Notes under the pieces: generated by a model
The model's input: only the letters and a program-made list of their open reading frames with translations
What the model was told of the DNA's origin: nothing
The model's database searches: none
Part shown: piece by piece, positions 7,593 to 16,260 of the stretch
Layout of the letters: the number at the start of each line of letters is the position of its first letter
How positions within the stretch are numbered: the first letter of the stretch is position 1
Translations under genes and position numbers: made by a program
NCBI RefSeq assembly: GCF_049800835.1
Contig: NZ_JBNAFU010000002.1
Coordinates: 62,001-126,000 of the forward strand
Reading direction: 5' to 3'
Source of the DNA: Dinoroseobacter sp049800835
Lineage (GTDB): Bacteria > Pseudomonadota > Alphaproteobacteria > Rhodobacterales > Rhodobacteraceae
Length of the DNA stretch: 64,000 bases

Positions 7593-7614
7593 GCACCTCT
7601 TGCGATCCTTACGG

Positions 7615-7643
7615 TCGGGTTGGCCCCGTGCGGGCCGATCCGA
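7615..7643 (+). other. intercistronic hairpin between atpE and atpF'
   Basis: TCGGGTTGGCCC pairs with GGGCCGATCCGA (12 bp including two wobble pairs) around a CGTGC loop. It lies about 20 bases after the atpE stop and has no T-run. It probably protects or processes the upstream atpE message. Confidence 0.5.
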
Positions 7644-7669
7644 TGTGACCGAAGGCCAAGGAGGGAAAC

Positions 7670-8194
7670 ATGGCAACAGACGCAACAGACGCTGCCGCGT
7701 CCGCACCGGGCATGCCGCAGCTCGATTTTTCGACGTTCCCGAACCAGATCTTCTGGCTCGTGATCACGCTCGTGGTGATCTACCTCGTGCTGACGAAGGT
7801 TGCTTTGCCCCGGGTCGCCTCGGTTCTGGCCGAACGCAGTGGTACGATCACCAATGATCTGGCCGCCGCCGAAGAGCTCAAGCTGAAGGCGGTCGAGGCG
7901 GAAGAGGCCTACAACAAGGCTCTGGCCGACGCGCGCGCGGAAGCCCAGAAGATCGTGGCGGAAGCCAAGGCCGAGATACAGGCCGATCTGGATGTGGCCA
8001 CACAGAAGGCCGATGCGGAGATTGCTGCGAAGGCGGCTGAGTCCGAGAAAGCCATCGCCGAGATCCGCGAAAACGCGGTTCAGAGCGTGACCGAGGTGGC
8101 GAACGAAACAGCCGGTGCACTGGTCGGGGCGCTGTTGCCGCAAGCTGCGGGCACAGACGTGACCGCCGCCGTGGCCGCAAAGCTGAAAGGATGA
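7670..8194 (+). CDS. atpF': F0F1 ATP synthase subunit b' (second stator b subunit)
   Basis: The 174-residue protein has one membrane anchor near the N-terminus (QIFWLVITLVVIYLVL). A long, Ala/Glu/Lys-rich helix follows and would form the peripheral stalk coiled coil. Phototrophic and alphaproteobacteria carry two unlike b subunits that form a heterodimer. The DFSTFPNQIFWLVI start is typical of b'. A strong AAGGAGGG ribosome site precedes the ATG. Its stop overlaps the start of atpF (ATGA), so equal amounts of b' and b are probably made by coupled translation. It is sometimes called atpG or atpX. Confidence 0.95.
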   Translation: MATDATDAAASAPGMPQLDFSTFPNQIFWLVITLVVIYLVLTKVALPRVASVLAERSGTITNDLAAAEELKLKAVEAEEAYNKALADARAEAQKIVAEAKAEIQADLDVATQKADAEIAAKAAESEKAIAEIRENAVQSVTEVANETAGALVGALLPQAAGTDVTAAVAAKLKG

Positions 8195-8763
8195 GCAGGA
8201 TGCGCATGCTGACACTCGCCCTTGCGGGAGCCTCGCTGGCTGCAACGCCTGCGTTTGCCGCCAAGGGGCCATTCTTTTCACTGGCCAACACCGATTTCAT
8301 CGTTCTGATCTCGTTCCTGATTTTCGTCGGCATACTGGTCTACTTCAAGATCCCGGGAATGCTGAGCGGGATGCTGGACAAGCGCGCCGAGAGCATCAAG
8401 TCCGAGCTGGACGAGGCCAAGGCCCTGCGCGAGGAGGCCCAGACCATTCTGGCGTCCTATGAGCGCAAGCAGGCCGAGGTTGCCCAACAGGCGGAGGCGA
8501 TCGTCAAGACCGCCCGCGAAGATGCCGAAGCGGCAGCGGCCCAGGCCAAAATCGATCTGGAAACCTCCATTGCGCGCCGTCTGGCCGCTGCGGAGGATCA
8601 GATCGCCTCTGCCGAAGCCTCTGCGGTGAAGCAGGTGAAGGACCAGGCAGTGGCCGTCGCCGTGGCAGCGGCTGCGGATGTGATCCGCGACAAGCTGACG
8701 GACAAGGACCGGACGGACATGATGGCCGCCGCGATCAAGGAAGTGCAGGCCAAGCTGCACTGA
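8191..8763 (+). CDS. atpF: F0F1 ATP synthase subunit b
   Basis: The 190-residue protein starts with a hydrophobic, signal-like stretch (MLTLALAGASLAATPAFAA), found on several alphaproteobacterial b subunits. A membrane helix (FIVLISFLIFVGILVYF) and a long charged coiled coil reaching toward F1 follow. It overlaps atpF' by four bases and is the last gene of the F0 operon. The F1 genes are not in this window, as is usual in Rhodobacterales. Confidence 0.96.
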   Translation: MSRMRMLTLALAGASLAATPAFAAKGPFFSLANTDFIVLISFLIFVGILVYFKIPGMLSGMLDKRAESIKSELDEAKALREEAQTILASYERKQAEVAQQAEAIVKTAREDAEAAAAQAKIDLETSIARRLAAAEDQIASAEASAVKQVKDQAVAVAVAAAADVIRDKLTDKDRTDMMAAAIKEVQAKLH

Positions 8764-8786
8764 TCTCAGGCTGATACAAGCAAAAG

Positions 8787-8815
8787 AAACCCGGGCATTC
8801 GCTCGGGTTTTTTCT
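8787..8815 (+). terminator. intrinsic terminator of the F0 operon
   Basis: AAACCCGGGC and GCTCGGGTTT form a 10-bp stem (one G-T pair) around ATTC, followed by TTTCTT. It lies 24 bases after the atpF stop. Read on the other strand, the A-run makes it a weak site for the convergent GntR gene too. Confidence 0.9.
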
Positions 8816-8820
8816 TGCCG

Positions 8821-9588
8821 TCAGAGGGTCTGCGCGTGCTCGTAGCGCTGGCGGGCGATATCCTCGTTGCGCTCCATCTCGCGCCAGTCGGACAGGGAGC
8901 CCTCGACGAAGTCCAGATGCCGTTCGACCGCCTTGCGGGCCGCTTCCGGATCGCGGGCCTGGAGCGCATCGTTGATGGCGCGGTGCTGATTCAGAAGCTC
9001 GTCGCGTGTGGCGCGCTGTTTGAACATGATCTGGCGATTGTAGAACACGCCTTCCTGCAACAGTTGGAACATCGAGCGCATCATGTGCAGCATGATGATG
9101 TTGTGGCTCGCCTCGATGATCGACAGGTGGAACTCGGCATCGAGCTTTGCCTCCTCCGCCGGGTTCCGCTTGGCATGGGCGGCCTCCATCTTGCGGAAAA
9201 CCGTGTCGACAACCTTCAGATCGGTTTCCGAGCCCAGTCGCGCGGCGCGGTCGGCGGCCATGGATTCCAGATCGCGGCGGAAGGCGAGGTAGTCGGACAC
9301 CGCCTCGTCATGGGTGGCAAACAGGGTGATCAGCGCATCCGAAAACGCGGACCCCAGCACCTCGGCCACAAAGACACCCGCACCCGCGCGTGTCTCAAGC
9401 AATCCTCTGTCCTGAAGGTCTGCCAGCGCTTCGCGCAGCGACGGGCGTGAGACACCCAGCTTGTCCGCCAGTTCCCGTTCTGCGGGCAAACGTTCGCCGG
9501 GGCGCAGGATGCCGCGCAGGATCAGCTTCTCGATCTGGCGTACCACGGCATGGGAGAGTTTTTCGGACTGGATACGTTGGAATGGCAT
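8821..9588 (-). CDS. GntR family transcriptional regulator (FadR/PdhR-like)
   Basis: The 255-residue protein has an N-terminal winged helix (GERLPAERELADKLGVSRPSLREALADL). A C-terminal all-helical FCD domain follows, with the metal-ligand-type Asp and His residues of KLDAEFHLSIIEASHN. The start ATG (9586-9588) has GGAGG five bases ahead. A 21-base dyad just upstream is a likely operator for autoregulation. Candidate effectors in this subgroup are carboxylic acids such as pyruvate, lactate or glycolate. No metabolic gene is adjacent, so the target is unknown. Confidence 0.88.
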   Translation of the reverse strand: MPFQRIQSEKLSHAVVRQIEKLILRGILRPGERLPAERELADKLGVSRPSLREALADLQDRGLLETRAGAGVFVAEVLGSAFSDALITLFATHDEAVSDYLAFRRDLESMAADRAARLGSETDLKVVDTVFRKMEAAHAKRNPAEEAKLDAEFHLSIIEASHNIIMLHMMRSMFQLLQEGVFYNRQIMFKQRATRDELLNQHRAINDALQARDPEAARKAVERHLDFVEGSLSDWREMERNEDIARQRYEHAQTL

Positions 9589-9601
9589 GCGACCTCCGGA
9601 A

Positions 9602-9622
9602 TTGGTCAAATGATATGACCAA
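9602..9622. promoter_or_regulatory. operator-like dyad TTGGTCA-N7-TGACCAA
   Basis: Perfect 7-base arms lie immediately upstream of the GntR ribosome site. The TGGTCA half-site fits FadR/PdhR-type GntR proteins, whose sites contain GGT/ACC arms. It probably represses the gene's own promoter. Confidence 0.6.
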
Positions 9623-9645
9623 CCTGGAGGCATGGCAAGGCGCGG

Positions 9646-10275
9646 TCAAACCGTGGGTGTGATCACAATCTCGACCCGCCGGTTTTGTGCGCGGCCCGCC
9701 TCGTCGAGGTTGGAGGCAACCGGGCGGTCCTCCCCCGCGCCGATGGCCACGATCCGGCCAGAGGGCACGCCGTTTTGCGTCAGCACGCTGGAGACAGAGG
9801 CCGCGCGGCGCTTGGACAGATCGAGATTGTAGGAGGCCGCGCCCGTGTTGTCGGTATGGCCGATGACCTGCACGGTGGTGTCTGGATAGGCCTGCAGGTT
9901 TTGAGCCAAGGCTGCGAGGTCCGATTGCAGCGTCGGTTGCAGCACGGCACTGTCCACGGGGAACAGGATGTCCTGCGGCATGGTCACGATCAACTCGCTG
10001 CCGGTATTGGTGATCTGGACCTGATCATTGCCCAGGGACTGGCGCAGCGCGGCTTCCTGCGCGTCCAGCTTGTCGCCGATGATCGCCCCGACCCCTGCGC
10101 CCACGGCGGCCCCGATCAGCGCTGTTTCCCGGTTGTTGGTCGCGCCCAGCAGGCCGCCGATGGCGGCCCCTGCGGCGGCGCCGGTGGCAGTTCTCTGGCG
10201 GTCTTCCGGAACAGCACACGCCGACAGCGCAACTGCACTGGCACTGAGGAAAATAAGAGGAAAACGCATACTCAT
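9646..10275 (-). CDS. OmpA family lipoprotein with glycine-zipper segment
   Basis: The 209-residue protein has a signal peptide ending in a lipobox (AVALSAC), so it is probably lipid-anchored. A glycine zipper follows (GAAAGAAIGGLLGATN, then GAAVGAGVGAIIGDKL, about residues 30-70). The C-terminal OmpA domain includes QVIGHTDNTGAASYNLDLS and NRRVEIVI, the peptidoglycan-binding signature. The start at 10273-10275 has AGGAGG at good spacing; a second ATG two codons on is too far. It probably links the outer membrane to the cell wall. Confidence 0.88.
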   Translation of the reverse strand: MSMRFPLIFLSASAVALSACAVPEDRQRTATGAAAGAAIGGLLGATNNRETALIGAAVGAGVGAIIGDKLDAQEAALRQSLGNDQVQITNTGSELIVTMPQDILFPVDSAVLQPTLQSDLAALAQNLQAYPDTTVQVIGHTDNTGAASYNLDLSKRRAASVSSVLTQNGVPSGRIVAIGAGEDRPVASNLDEAGRAQNRRVEIVITPTV

Positions 10276-10362
10276 GGGCCTGTGGCCTCCTTGCTCGATG
10301 TTTTTGAGCATAAAGGTATTGCCCCCCCGGTTATGCAATAGCAAAGGCGATTTTCGGAGGTT

Positions 10363-11241
10363 TTAGGCCGAGGCGCGCGCAGGGGCCGGGGTGTTGGCAG
10401 CTTGCTCGGCGGCCTCGTGGGCGAGCATGGCGCGTTTGACCGGCAGGCCCCAGTGATAGCCGCCCAGGCCGCCCGACTTGCGCAGGGCGCGGTGGCAGGG
10501 GATGAGCCAGCTGATCGGATTGCGCCCGACAGCGGTGCCCACGGCGCGTACCGCTTTGGGACTGCCGATGGCCTGCGCGATCTCTGAATAGGTCGTGACA
10601 TGACCCGAGGGGATGCGCAGCAGGGCTTCCCACACCTTGATCTGGAAGGGCGCACCGGTCAGGAACAAGGGCGCTTTCGACAGGTGCGCAGCGTCCGCGC
10701 CGAAGGCGGTTTCCACCCAAGGGCGCAGGACTGTCGGATCCTCCACAAAATCAGCATTTGGCCAGCGGGAGACCATGTCTTCCATCGCGGCTTCCTCGCC
10801 GGTCTCAGCGGCAAAGGCCATGCCGCAGATGCCCTTGTCAGTGCCCATGACCAGCGTCAGGCCGAAGGGGCTGTCGAACCAGCCCCAGCGGATCGTCATG
10901 CCACCGCCCTTGCGGGCAAACGCGCCGGGGCTCATCGCCTCCCACGTCAGGAACAGGTCGTGCAGGCGTCCGGAGCCGGACAAGCCGACCTCGTGGGCAG
11001 CACTCAGGGTCGTGAAATTCTCAGACAGCAGGGATTTCGCGTGATCGAGCGTCAGGTATTGCTGATACCGTTTGGGCGAGACCCCCACATGCGCCGAAAA
11101 CGTGCGCTGCAGATGCGCCGGGCTGAGGCCGGTGATGTCCGCCAACTCCTCCAGCGACAGAGGTGTGCCGCCCGCCGCATCGATTGCGTCGATGGCGCGG
11201 CGAATGACGTTGTAGTGGTAGCTTGTCTGCGGGTCGGACAT
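10363..11241 (-). CDS. AraC domain - methylated-DNA-protein-cysteine methyltransferase (Ada-like)
   Basis: The 292-residue fusion begins with an AraC helix-turn-helix domain (LEELADITGLSPAHLQRTF, residues about 25-110). The O6-methylguanine-DNA methyltransferase domain follows. Its active site ISWLIPCHRALRKSGGLGGY carries the acceptor Cys of PCHR. The N-terminal Ada metal-binding domain for methylphosphotriesters is absent, so this is the shorter AraC-Ogt form. It removes alkyl groups from guanine in a suicide reaction and may also act as a transcription factor. It is divergent from nth, another DNA repair gene. Confidence 0.92.
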   Translation of the reverse strand: MSDPQTSYHYNVIRRAIDAIDAAGGTPLSLEELADITGLSPAHLQRTFSAHVGVSPKRYQQYLTLDHAKSLLSENFTTLSAAHEVGLSGSGRLHDLFLTWEAMSPGAFARKGGGMTIRWGWFDSPFGLTLVMGTDKGICGMAFAAETGEEAAMEDMVSRWPNADFVEDPTVLRPWVETAFGADAAHLSKAPLFLTGAPFQIKVWEALLRIPSGHVTTYSEIAQAIGSPKAVRAVGTAVGRNPISWLIPCHRALRKSGGLGGYHWGLPVKRAMLAHEAAEQAANTPAPARASA

Positions 11242-11352
11242 GGCGGCTCTCCTTCGTCATTCAAGCTAGAGTGTTGCGGGCGTGCTCGCGACCCGGAATT
11301 TGCGGGAAAGCAACGCTTGCCCAGCCTGCGGGTGCGGGGCATACGGAGGGCC

Positions 11353-11997
11353 ATGGCCAAGCAACTGCCCTATCACACGATCCGCGAGATTTTCACCCGG
11401 TTTCAGGCCGGTGATCCTGCCCCGAAAGGCGAGTTGGATCACGTGAACGCCTATACGCTGGTCGTGGCCGTGGCGCTGTCGGCCCAGGCGACCGACCTGG
11501 GGGTCAACAAGGCCACCAAGGAGCTGTTCAAGATCGCCGATACGCCGGAGAAGATGCTCGCATTGGGCGAAGAGGGCGTGATCGCGCATATCAAGACGAT
11601 CGGGCTCTATCGCAACAAGGCCAAGAACGTCATCAAGCTGAGCCGCATCCTTGTGGAGGAGTACGGGGGCGAGGTGCCGAATTCGCGTGCCGCGCTGGAA
11701 AGCCTGCCAGGTGTCGGGCGCAAGACCGCCAATGTGGTGTTGAACATGTGGTGGGGGCATCCTGCGCAGGCGGTCGATACCCATATCTTTCGCGTCGGGA
11801 ACCGGACCGGGATCTGCCCCGGCAAGGATGTGGTGGCTGTAGAGCGCGCAATCGAGGATCATATCCCGGTCGATTTCCAGCATCATGCGCATCACTGGCT
11901 GATCCTGCACGGGCGGTACATCTGCAAGGCGCGCAAGCCTGCCTGCGGCGTCTGCCCGATCAAAGACCTTTGCCAATTCGAGGACAAAAGTGAATGA
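11353..11997 (+). CDS. nth: endonuclease III
   Basis: The 214-residue base-excision repair glycosylase/AP lyase acts on oxidised pyrimidines. The helix-hairpin-helix LPGVGRKTANVVLN contains the catalytic Lys, and VDTHIFRVGNRTG contains the catalytic Asp. A C-terminal [4Fe-4S] loop (CKARKPACGVCPIKDLC) is complete. I choose the ATG at 11353 with GGAGGG directly ahead. The stop overlaps the next gene's start (ATGA), so nth and the kinase are one transcript. Confidence 0.96.
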   Translation: MAKQLPYHTIREIFTRFQAGDPAPKGELDHVNAYTLVVAVALSAQATDLGVNKATKELFKIADTPEKMLALGEEGVIAHIKTIGLYRNKAKNVIKLSRILVEEYGGEVPNSRAALESLPGVGRKTANVVLNMWWGHPAQAVDTHIFRVGNRTGICPGKDVVAVERAIEDHIPVDFQHHAHHWLILHGRYICKARKPACGVCPIKDLCQFEDKSE

Positions 11998-12986
11998 CCC
12001 AACCGTATCAGGTGGTGGGCATCGGCAATGCGATTGTCGATGTGCTCGCCCAGACCGATGACAGCTTTCTGGACCATATGGGGATAGAAAAGGGCATCAT
12101 GCAGCTGGTCGACAAGCCGCGGGCGGAGACGCTCTATGGCGCGATGTCGGACCGGGTTCAGGCACCGGGCGGGTCGGTTGCCAACACGCTGGCGGGGCTG
12201 GGCGAGCTTGGTTTGCGCTGCGCGTTCATCGGGCGGGTCAAAGACGATGCGCTTGGCCGGTTCTATGCCGAGGGCATGGTCGCCGAGGGCACCGCGTTTC
12301 CCAACCCGCCCATGGCCGGGCTGGAGGCACCGACGTCGCGTTCGATGATCTTCGTGACCCCGGATGGGGAGCGGTCGATGAACACCTATCTTGGCGCGGG
12401 AGCCGATCTGGGACCCGAGGACGTGGCCGAGGAGGTGTTCGAGAGTGTCGGCCTGCTGTTCCTGGAGGGGTATCTGTTCGACAAGGTGCCCGGCAAGGCG
12501 GCGTTTGAGGCGGCCGCGCGCTATGCGCGGGCGGCGGGTGGGCACGCGGGGATTACTCTGTCCGACCCGTTCTGCGTGGATCGGCACCGGGCGGATTTCC
12601 AGAAACTGGTGGCGGATGACTTGAATTTCGTGATCGGCAACGAGCATGAGTTCAGGGCGCTGTACGAGGTAGACGATCTGGAGGCGGCGCTCGCGCAAGC
12701 GGCGGCGGTTTGCGACCTGGTCGTGTGCACGCAGTCGGGCGATCCGGTGATCCTGATCCGGGGCGACGAGCGGGCGGAAGTGCCGGTGCACAAGGTCGTG
12801 CCTGTGGATGCGACTGGGGCAGGCGACCAGTTCGCGAGCGGGTTCCTGTACGGGCTGGTGACAGGGCAGAGCCTTGAGACCTGCGGGCGCATGGGATGTG
12901 TCGCAGCGGCCGAAGTGATCAGCCATTTCGGCGCCCGACCAAAGACGGACGTGCGTGCGCGGTTTGTGGCCGAAGGCCTGATCTGA
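11994..12986 (+). CDS. PfkB family carbohydrate/nucleoside kinase (adenosine kinase-like)
   Basis: The 330-residue ribokinase-fold protein has GNAIVDVLAQTDDSFL at the start, the substrate-binding QAPGGSVANTLAGLGELG near residue 58, and the ATP/anion-hole motif PVDATGAGDQFASGFLYG near 270. The overall pattern is that of the group annotated as adenosine kinase in Rhodobacterales. It would phosphorylate adenosine or a sugar with ATP. It overlaps nth by four bases. A hairpin follows the stop. Confidence 0.88.
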   Translation: MTQPYQVVGIGNAIVDVLAQTDDSFLDHMGIEKGIMQLVDKPRAETLYGAMSDRVQAPGGSVANTLAGLGELGLRCAFIGRVKDDALGRFYAEGMVAEGTAFPNPPMAGLEAPTSRSMIFVTPDGERSMNTYLGAGADLGPEDVAEEVFESVGLLFLEGYLFDKVPGKAAFEAAARYARAAGGHAGITLSDPFCVDRHRADFQKLVADDLNFVIGNEHEFRALYEVDDLEAALAQAAAVCDLVVCTQSGDPVILIRGDERAEVPVHKVVPVDATGAGDQFASGFLYGLVTGQSLETCGRMGCVAAAEVISHFGARPKTDVRARFVAEGLI

Positions 12987-12990
12987 AGGA

Positions 12991-13017
12991 GCGGCCCTGC
13001 CGGGCCGCGTTCCCTTT
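12991..13017 (+). terminator. hairpin after the PfkB kinase gene
   Basis: GCGGCCC and GGGCCGC form a perfect 7-bp stem around TGCC, starting four bases after the stop codon. GTTCCCTTT follows. The T-tract is poor, so it is a weak intrinsic or mRNA-protecting structure. Confidence 0.55.
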
Positions 13018-13080
13018 GCCTCGCGCGCGGGGCGCGCTCAGGTGGCCTGCGCGAGGATGTTTCCCGGACTGACAGGCGTT

Positions 13081-14538
13081 TCAGCCGTGATGGGTGGCGA
13101 CGGTCTTGAGCTGGGAAAAGCCGTAAAGCGCCTCGAACCCCTTTTCGCGCCCGTGGCCGGATTTGCCGACGCCGCCGAACGGCAGTTCCACCCCGCCGCC
13201 CGCACCGTAGTTGTTGACGAAGACCTGCCCGGCGCGGAGGCGTTTGGCGAGCCGCATCTGGCGCGCGCCGTTTTCTGTCCAGAGGCCCGCGACGAGGCCG
13301 TAATCCGTGCTGTTGGCGATGCGGACGGCGTCCTCTTCGGTTTCAAAAGGCAGGATGACCTGTACGGGGCCGAAGATCTCGTCCCGGGCAAGGGGGTGGT
13401 CGGGGGCAAGACCGCCGAGCAGGGTGGGGCGGACGTAATGACCTGAGCCCGGGGCATCCTCGACAACCTCGCCACGGGCGAGGACGGAGGTTTCGGGTGC
13501 GTCTGCCAGAAACCCCTCGATGATCTCTTTCTGACGGGCGGAGATGACGGGGCCGACATGCAGGTCTGCGCGCGCCGGGCCGACACGCAAGGCCTGGTAA
13601 GCCGCGGTCGTGGCGGCCTGCACTTCGGCCATGCGGGAGGTATGCACAAGGATGCGTGAGGCGGCAGAGCAGGTCTGTCCGGCATTCTGAATGCCCGCGT
13701 TGACAAGGAATGGCATGGCCCGGTCGAGATCGGCATCCTCGAACACGATCTGGGGGGATTTGCCGCCCAACTCCAGTGTGACGGGGACGATGTTCTGCGC
13801 CGCCGCTGTCTGAACGAGCGTGCCCACGGGGACCGAGCCGGTGAAGCTGAGGTGATCGACATCCGGGTGTGCCGACAGGGCGGCCCCGGCCTCTGCCCCA
13901 AGGCCCGGCACCACGTTCAACGCACCTGCGGGAAAGCCGACGTCATTGGCAAATCGCGCGAAGGCGAGTGCGGTCAGACAGGCTTCCTCGGCGGGTTTCA
14001 GCACGCAGGCGTTGCCCATCGCCAGGGCCGCGCCAACAGAGCGCCCGATGATCTGCATCGGGTAGTTCCACGGGACGATATGGCCGGTTACGCCGTGGGG
14101 TTCGCGCAAGGTGTAGACGGTGTAGCCCTGTTGATAAGGGATCGTTTCGCCCATTACCTTGTCGGCCGCCCCGCCGTAGAATTCCAGATACCGGGCCAGC
14201 GCCAGTGCGTCGGCCCGGGCTTGCGAAAGCGGTTTGCCGACGTCGCGGGCCTCCATCTCTGCCAGCCAGTCGGCTTTCTCGGCCACGCGCGCGCCAAGTC
14301 TGGCGAGCAGGCGGCCGCGCTCCGTCGCCGTCAGCGCCCCCCATGTCCCATCAAGGGCCGCGCGCGCGGCGCTGACCGCCGCGTCGATGTCCTGCGCCTG
14401 CCCACGAGCGATCCTTGCAAGGTCGGACGCGTCCGACGGGTCGATCAGGTCAAGCGTTGCCGTCGGTTTCCGCCACGTGCCGCCGATCAGCATCTCGTCC
14501 GTGGCAAAGCCTGTGGTGTAGCGCGGTGTCTGAAGCAT
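13081..14538 (-). CDS. NAD-dependent aldehyde dehydrogenase
   Basis: This is a full-length 485-residue ALDH. It shows IVPWNYPMQIIGRSVGAALA and KPAEEACLTAL for cofactor binding, FTGSVPVGTLVQ, the general-base motif VTLELGGKSPQIV, the nucleophile region NAGQTCSAASRILV, and the late EIFGPVQVILPF. It oxidises an aldehyde to its acid, and the substrate is not clear; betaine-aldehyde-like or semialdehyde types are possible. The M20 deacylase gene 25 bases upstream on the same strand is probably cotranscribed, which suggests a catabolic pair. Confidence 0.92.
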   Translation of the reverse strand: MLQTPRYTTGFATDEMLIGGTWRKPTATLDLIDPSDASDLARIARGQAQDIDAAVSAARAALDGTWGALTATERGRLLARLGARVAEKADWLAEMEARDVGKPLSQARADALALARYLEFYGGAADKVMGETIPYQQGYTVYTLREPHGVTGHIVPWNYPMQIIGRSVGAALAMGNACVLKPAEEACLTALAFARFANDVGFPAGALNVVPGLGAEAGAALSAHPDVDHLSFTGSVPVGTLVQTAAAQNIVPVTLELGGKSPQIVFEDADLDRAMPFLVNAGIQNAGQTCSAASRILVHTSRMAEVQAATTAAYQALRVGPARADLHVGPVISARQKEIIEGFLADAPETSVLARGEVVEDAPGSGHYVRPTLLGGLAPDHPLARDEIFGPVQVILPFETEEDAVRIANSTDYGLVAGLWTENGARQMRLAKRLRAGQVFVNNYGAGGGVELPFGGVGKSGHGREKGFEALYGFSQLKTVATHHG

Positions 14539-14563
14539 CCCGGTGTCCTCCCCGTCGGAGAGG

Positions 14564-15856
14564 TTACGGGGCGGGCGACGGGCTCACAAGCAACTCTTGC
14601 AGGGTCAGGGCCATCACGCGCGCGCTGTCGAGCATATCGTCGACCCCGACCCATTCGTCGGGCTGATGTGCCAGGTCGAGGATGCCCGGACCATAGGCGA
14701 TGCAGTTTTTCAGCCGTCCGATCCGGTCGATGTGTTTCTGGTCATAGGTGCCGGGGCTGACCACGTAATCGGGTTGCCGGGCCAGCACGCGTTCGATCGC
14801 GGCGGCGACGGTGCGGACGATCGGCGCGTCGCGGTCTGCCATGGTCGGGGCAACCTCAAACAGCTCGCGCACCTCGTACTCGAACCCGGGGCGGTCGGTC
14901 TTGACCCGCTCCAAGAGGGAGGTGACCTCTGCCTTTACCTCGGTGATGTTTTCTTCGATCAGGAACCGGCGGTCGAGGATGATGCGGCAGCGGTCAGCCA
15001 CGCAGGGCGCTGGCAGGCCGGTATAGTCCGGATCCTGTTCGGGCTCGCCACCATGGATGGAGTTGATGTTAAGCGTGGATTGCCGCGCGCCTTCGGGCAC
15101 CACCGGCATCTCTGTCCGCTTGGTGGCCAGATGCGGATAGAGCACCGTTTCGATCTCATGCAGGACGGCGCCCATGTGGCGGATCGCGCTGTCGCCCAGA
15201 AACGGCATGGAGCCATGGGCAATACGGCCCTTGGTTTCAATCTCGGCCCACCAGACGCCGCGATGGCCAAGACAGATGCGGTCCTTGTTGAGCGGTTCCG
15301 GGATGATCACGTGCTGGACGCGGGCGGGGTCGAAGTAGCCTTTCTCTGCCAGATAGGCGACGCCGCCGAACCCGCCGGACTCCTCGTCCGCCGTTGCCGA
15401 TATCTCGACCGCGCCGGCGAAGTCGGGATGCACGTCGAGAAACGCCTCTGCCGCGATGACGGAGGCGGCAAGCCCGCCCTTCATGTCGCACGCGCCGCGC
15501 CCGTAGATGCGCCCGTCGTCCAGTTCGCCGCCGAATGGGTCGCGGGTCCAGCCATGACCGACCTCCACCACGTCGTGGTGCGAGTTGAAATGCACGCAGT
15601 CGCCGGGCTTTGAGCCGCTGCGTCGGGCCACGAGGTTCCAGCGCGGGTGGGTGTCGCTGTCGGCCGGCGCGCCGGTTGCGCGGATCATCTCGCACACGAA
15701 CCCGTTTTCCGCGAGGCGCGCGCCCAGATACTCGCATACCTCAAGGTAGTTGCGCCCGGGGGGGTTCAGCGTTGGAATGCGGATCAGGTCCCGGGTCAGC
15801 GCGATCAGGTCGTCGCGCCGGGCCAGAACGGCGGCGTGCAGGCGGGTATCATCCAT
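14564..15856 (-). CDS. M20 family metallohydrolase (ArgE/DapE/carboxypeptidase type)
   Basis: The 430-residue protein has FNSHHDVVEVGHGW and GRGACDMKGG (zinc ligands His and Asp), TADEESGGFGG (catalytic and ligand Glu), and a late zinc-ligand region, with a dimerisation domain between. The family hydrolyses N-acyl amino acids or small peptides. The longest frame starts further upstream, but the ATG at 15854-15856 opens the normal N-terminus (MDDTRLHAAVLARRDDL). The specific substrate is unknown. It precedes the ALDH gene on the same strand. Confidence 0.88.
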   Translation of the reverse strand: MDDTRLHAAVLARRDDLIALTRDLIRIPTLNPPGRNYLEVCEYLGARLAENGFVCEMIRATGAPADSDTHPRWNLVARRSGSKPGDCVHFNSHHDVVEVGHGWTRDPFGGELDDGRIYGRGACDMKGGLAASVIAAEAFLDVHPDFAGAVEISATADEESGGFGGVAYLAEKGYFDPARVQHVIIPEPLNKDRICLGHRGVWWAEIETKGRIAHGSMPFLGDSAIRHMGAVLHEIETVLYPHLATKRTEMPVVPEGARQSTLNINSIHGGEPEQDPDYTGLPAPCVADRCRIILDRRFLIEENITEVKAEVTSLLERVKTDRPGFEYEVRELFEVAPTMADRDAPIVRTVAAAIERVLARQPDYVVSPGTYDQKHIDRIGRLKNCIAYGPGILDLAHQPDEWVGVDDMLDSARVMALTLQELLVSPSPAP

Positions 15857-15962
15857 ACCGTGACGGTAGGCGGGGGCAGGCGGGCCGGCAATCCCCCGTG
15901 ATTGCCCCTTTTCAGCGCGCCCTGTGCGACCCATCTGTTCAGGGTGAACTCAGGAGGGGTAA

Positions 15963-16226
15963 ATGGCGTTTCTTCGTATCAGCCTGTTCGTTTTTCTGGC
16001 TGTGGCCGTGGTGCATATCCTGTTGGCCATGTTACAAAGATGGCGTAAGTCGCAGGAGTTGGAGCAGGACTGGCTGGACGCTGGCCAGCCCGGCCCGTTG
16101 AAGGACTACGTGACAGCCGGGATGGCCCCGCTGGAAAAGGATTTGAAACGGCGGTTGGTTTGGGGCGTTTACGTATTTCCCGCTCTTCTGACCGTGGCGC
16201 TGGCGGTGCTGACCAACTGGGACTGA
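15963..16226 (+). CDS. small two-helix membrane protein, function unknown
   Basis: The 87-residue protein has a hydrophobic N-terminal helix (LFVFLAVAVVHILLAML), a charged middle region with many Lys, Arg and Asp, and a second helix (WGVYVFPALLTVALAVL) near the C-terminus. AGGAGGGG lies just before the ATG. It is followed after 34 bases by a DUF1523 gene on the same strand, so the two are probably an operon. I do not recognise a named family. Confidence 0.7.
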   Translation: MAFLRISLFVFLAVAVVHILLAMLQRWRKSQELEQDWLDAGQPGPLKDYVTAGMAPLEKDLKRRLVWGVYVFPALLTVALAVLTNWD

Positions 16227-16260
16227 CCACTGCTGTCAGAGACAGCGAAAGGACATGGCA

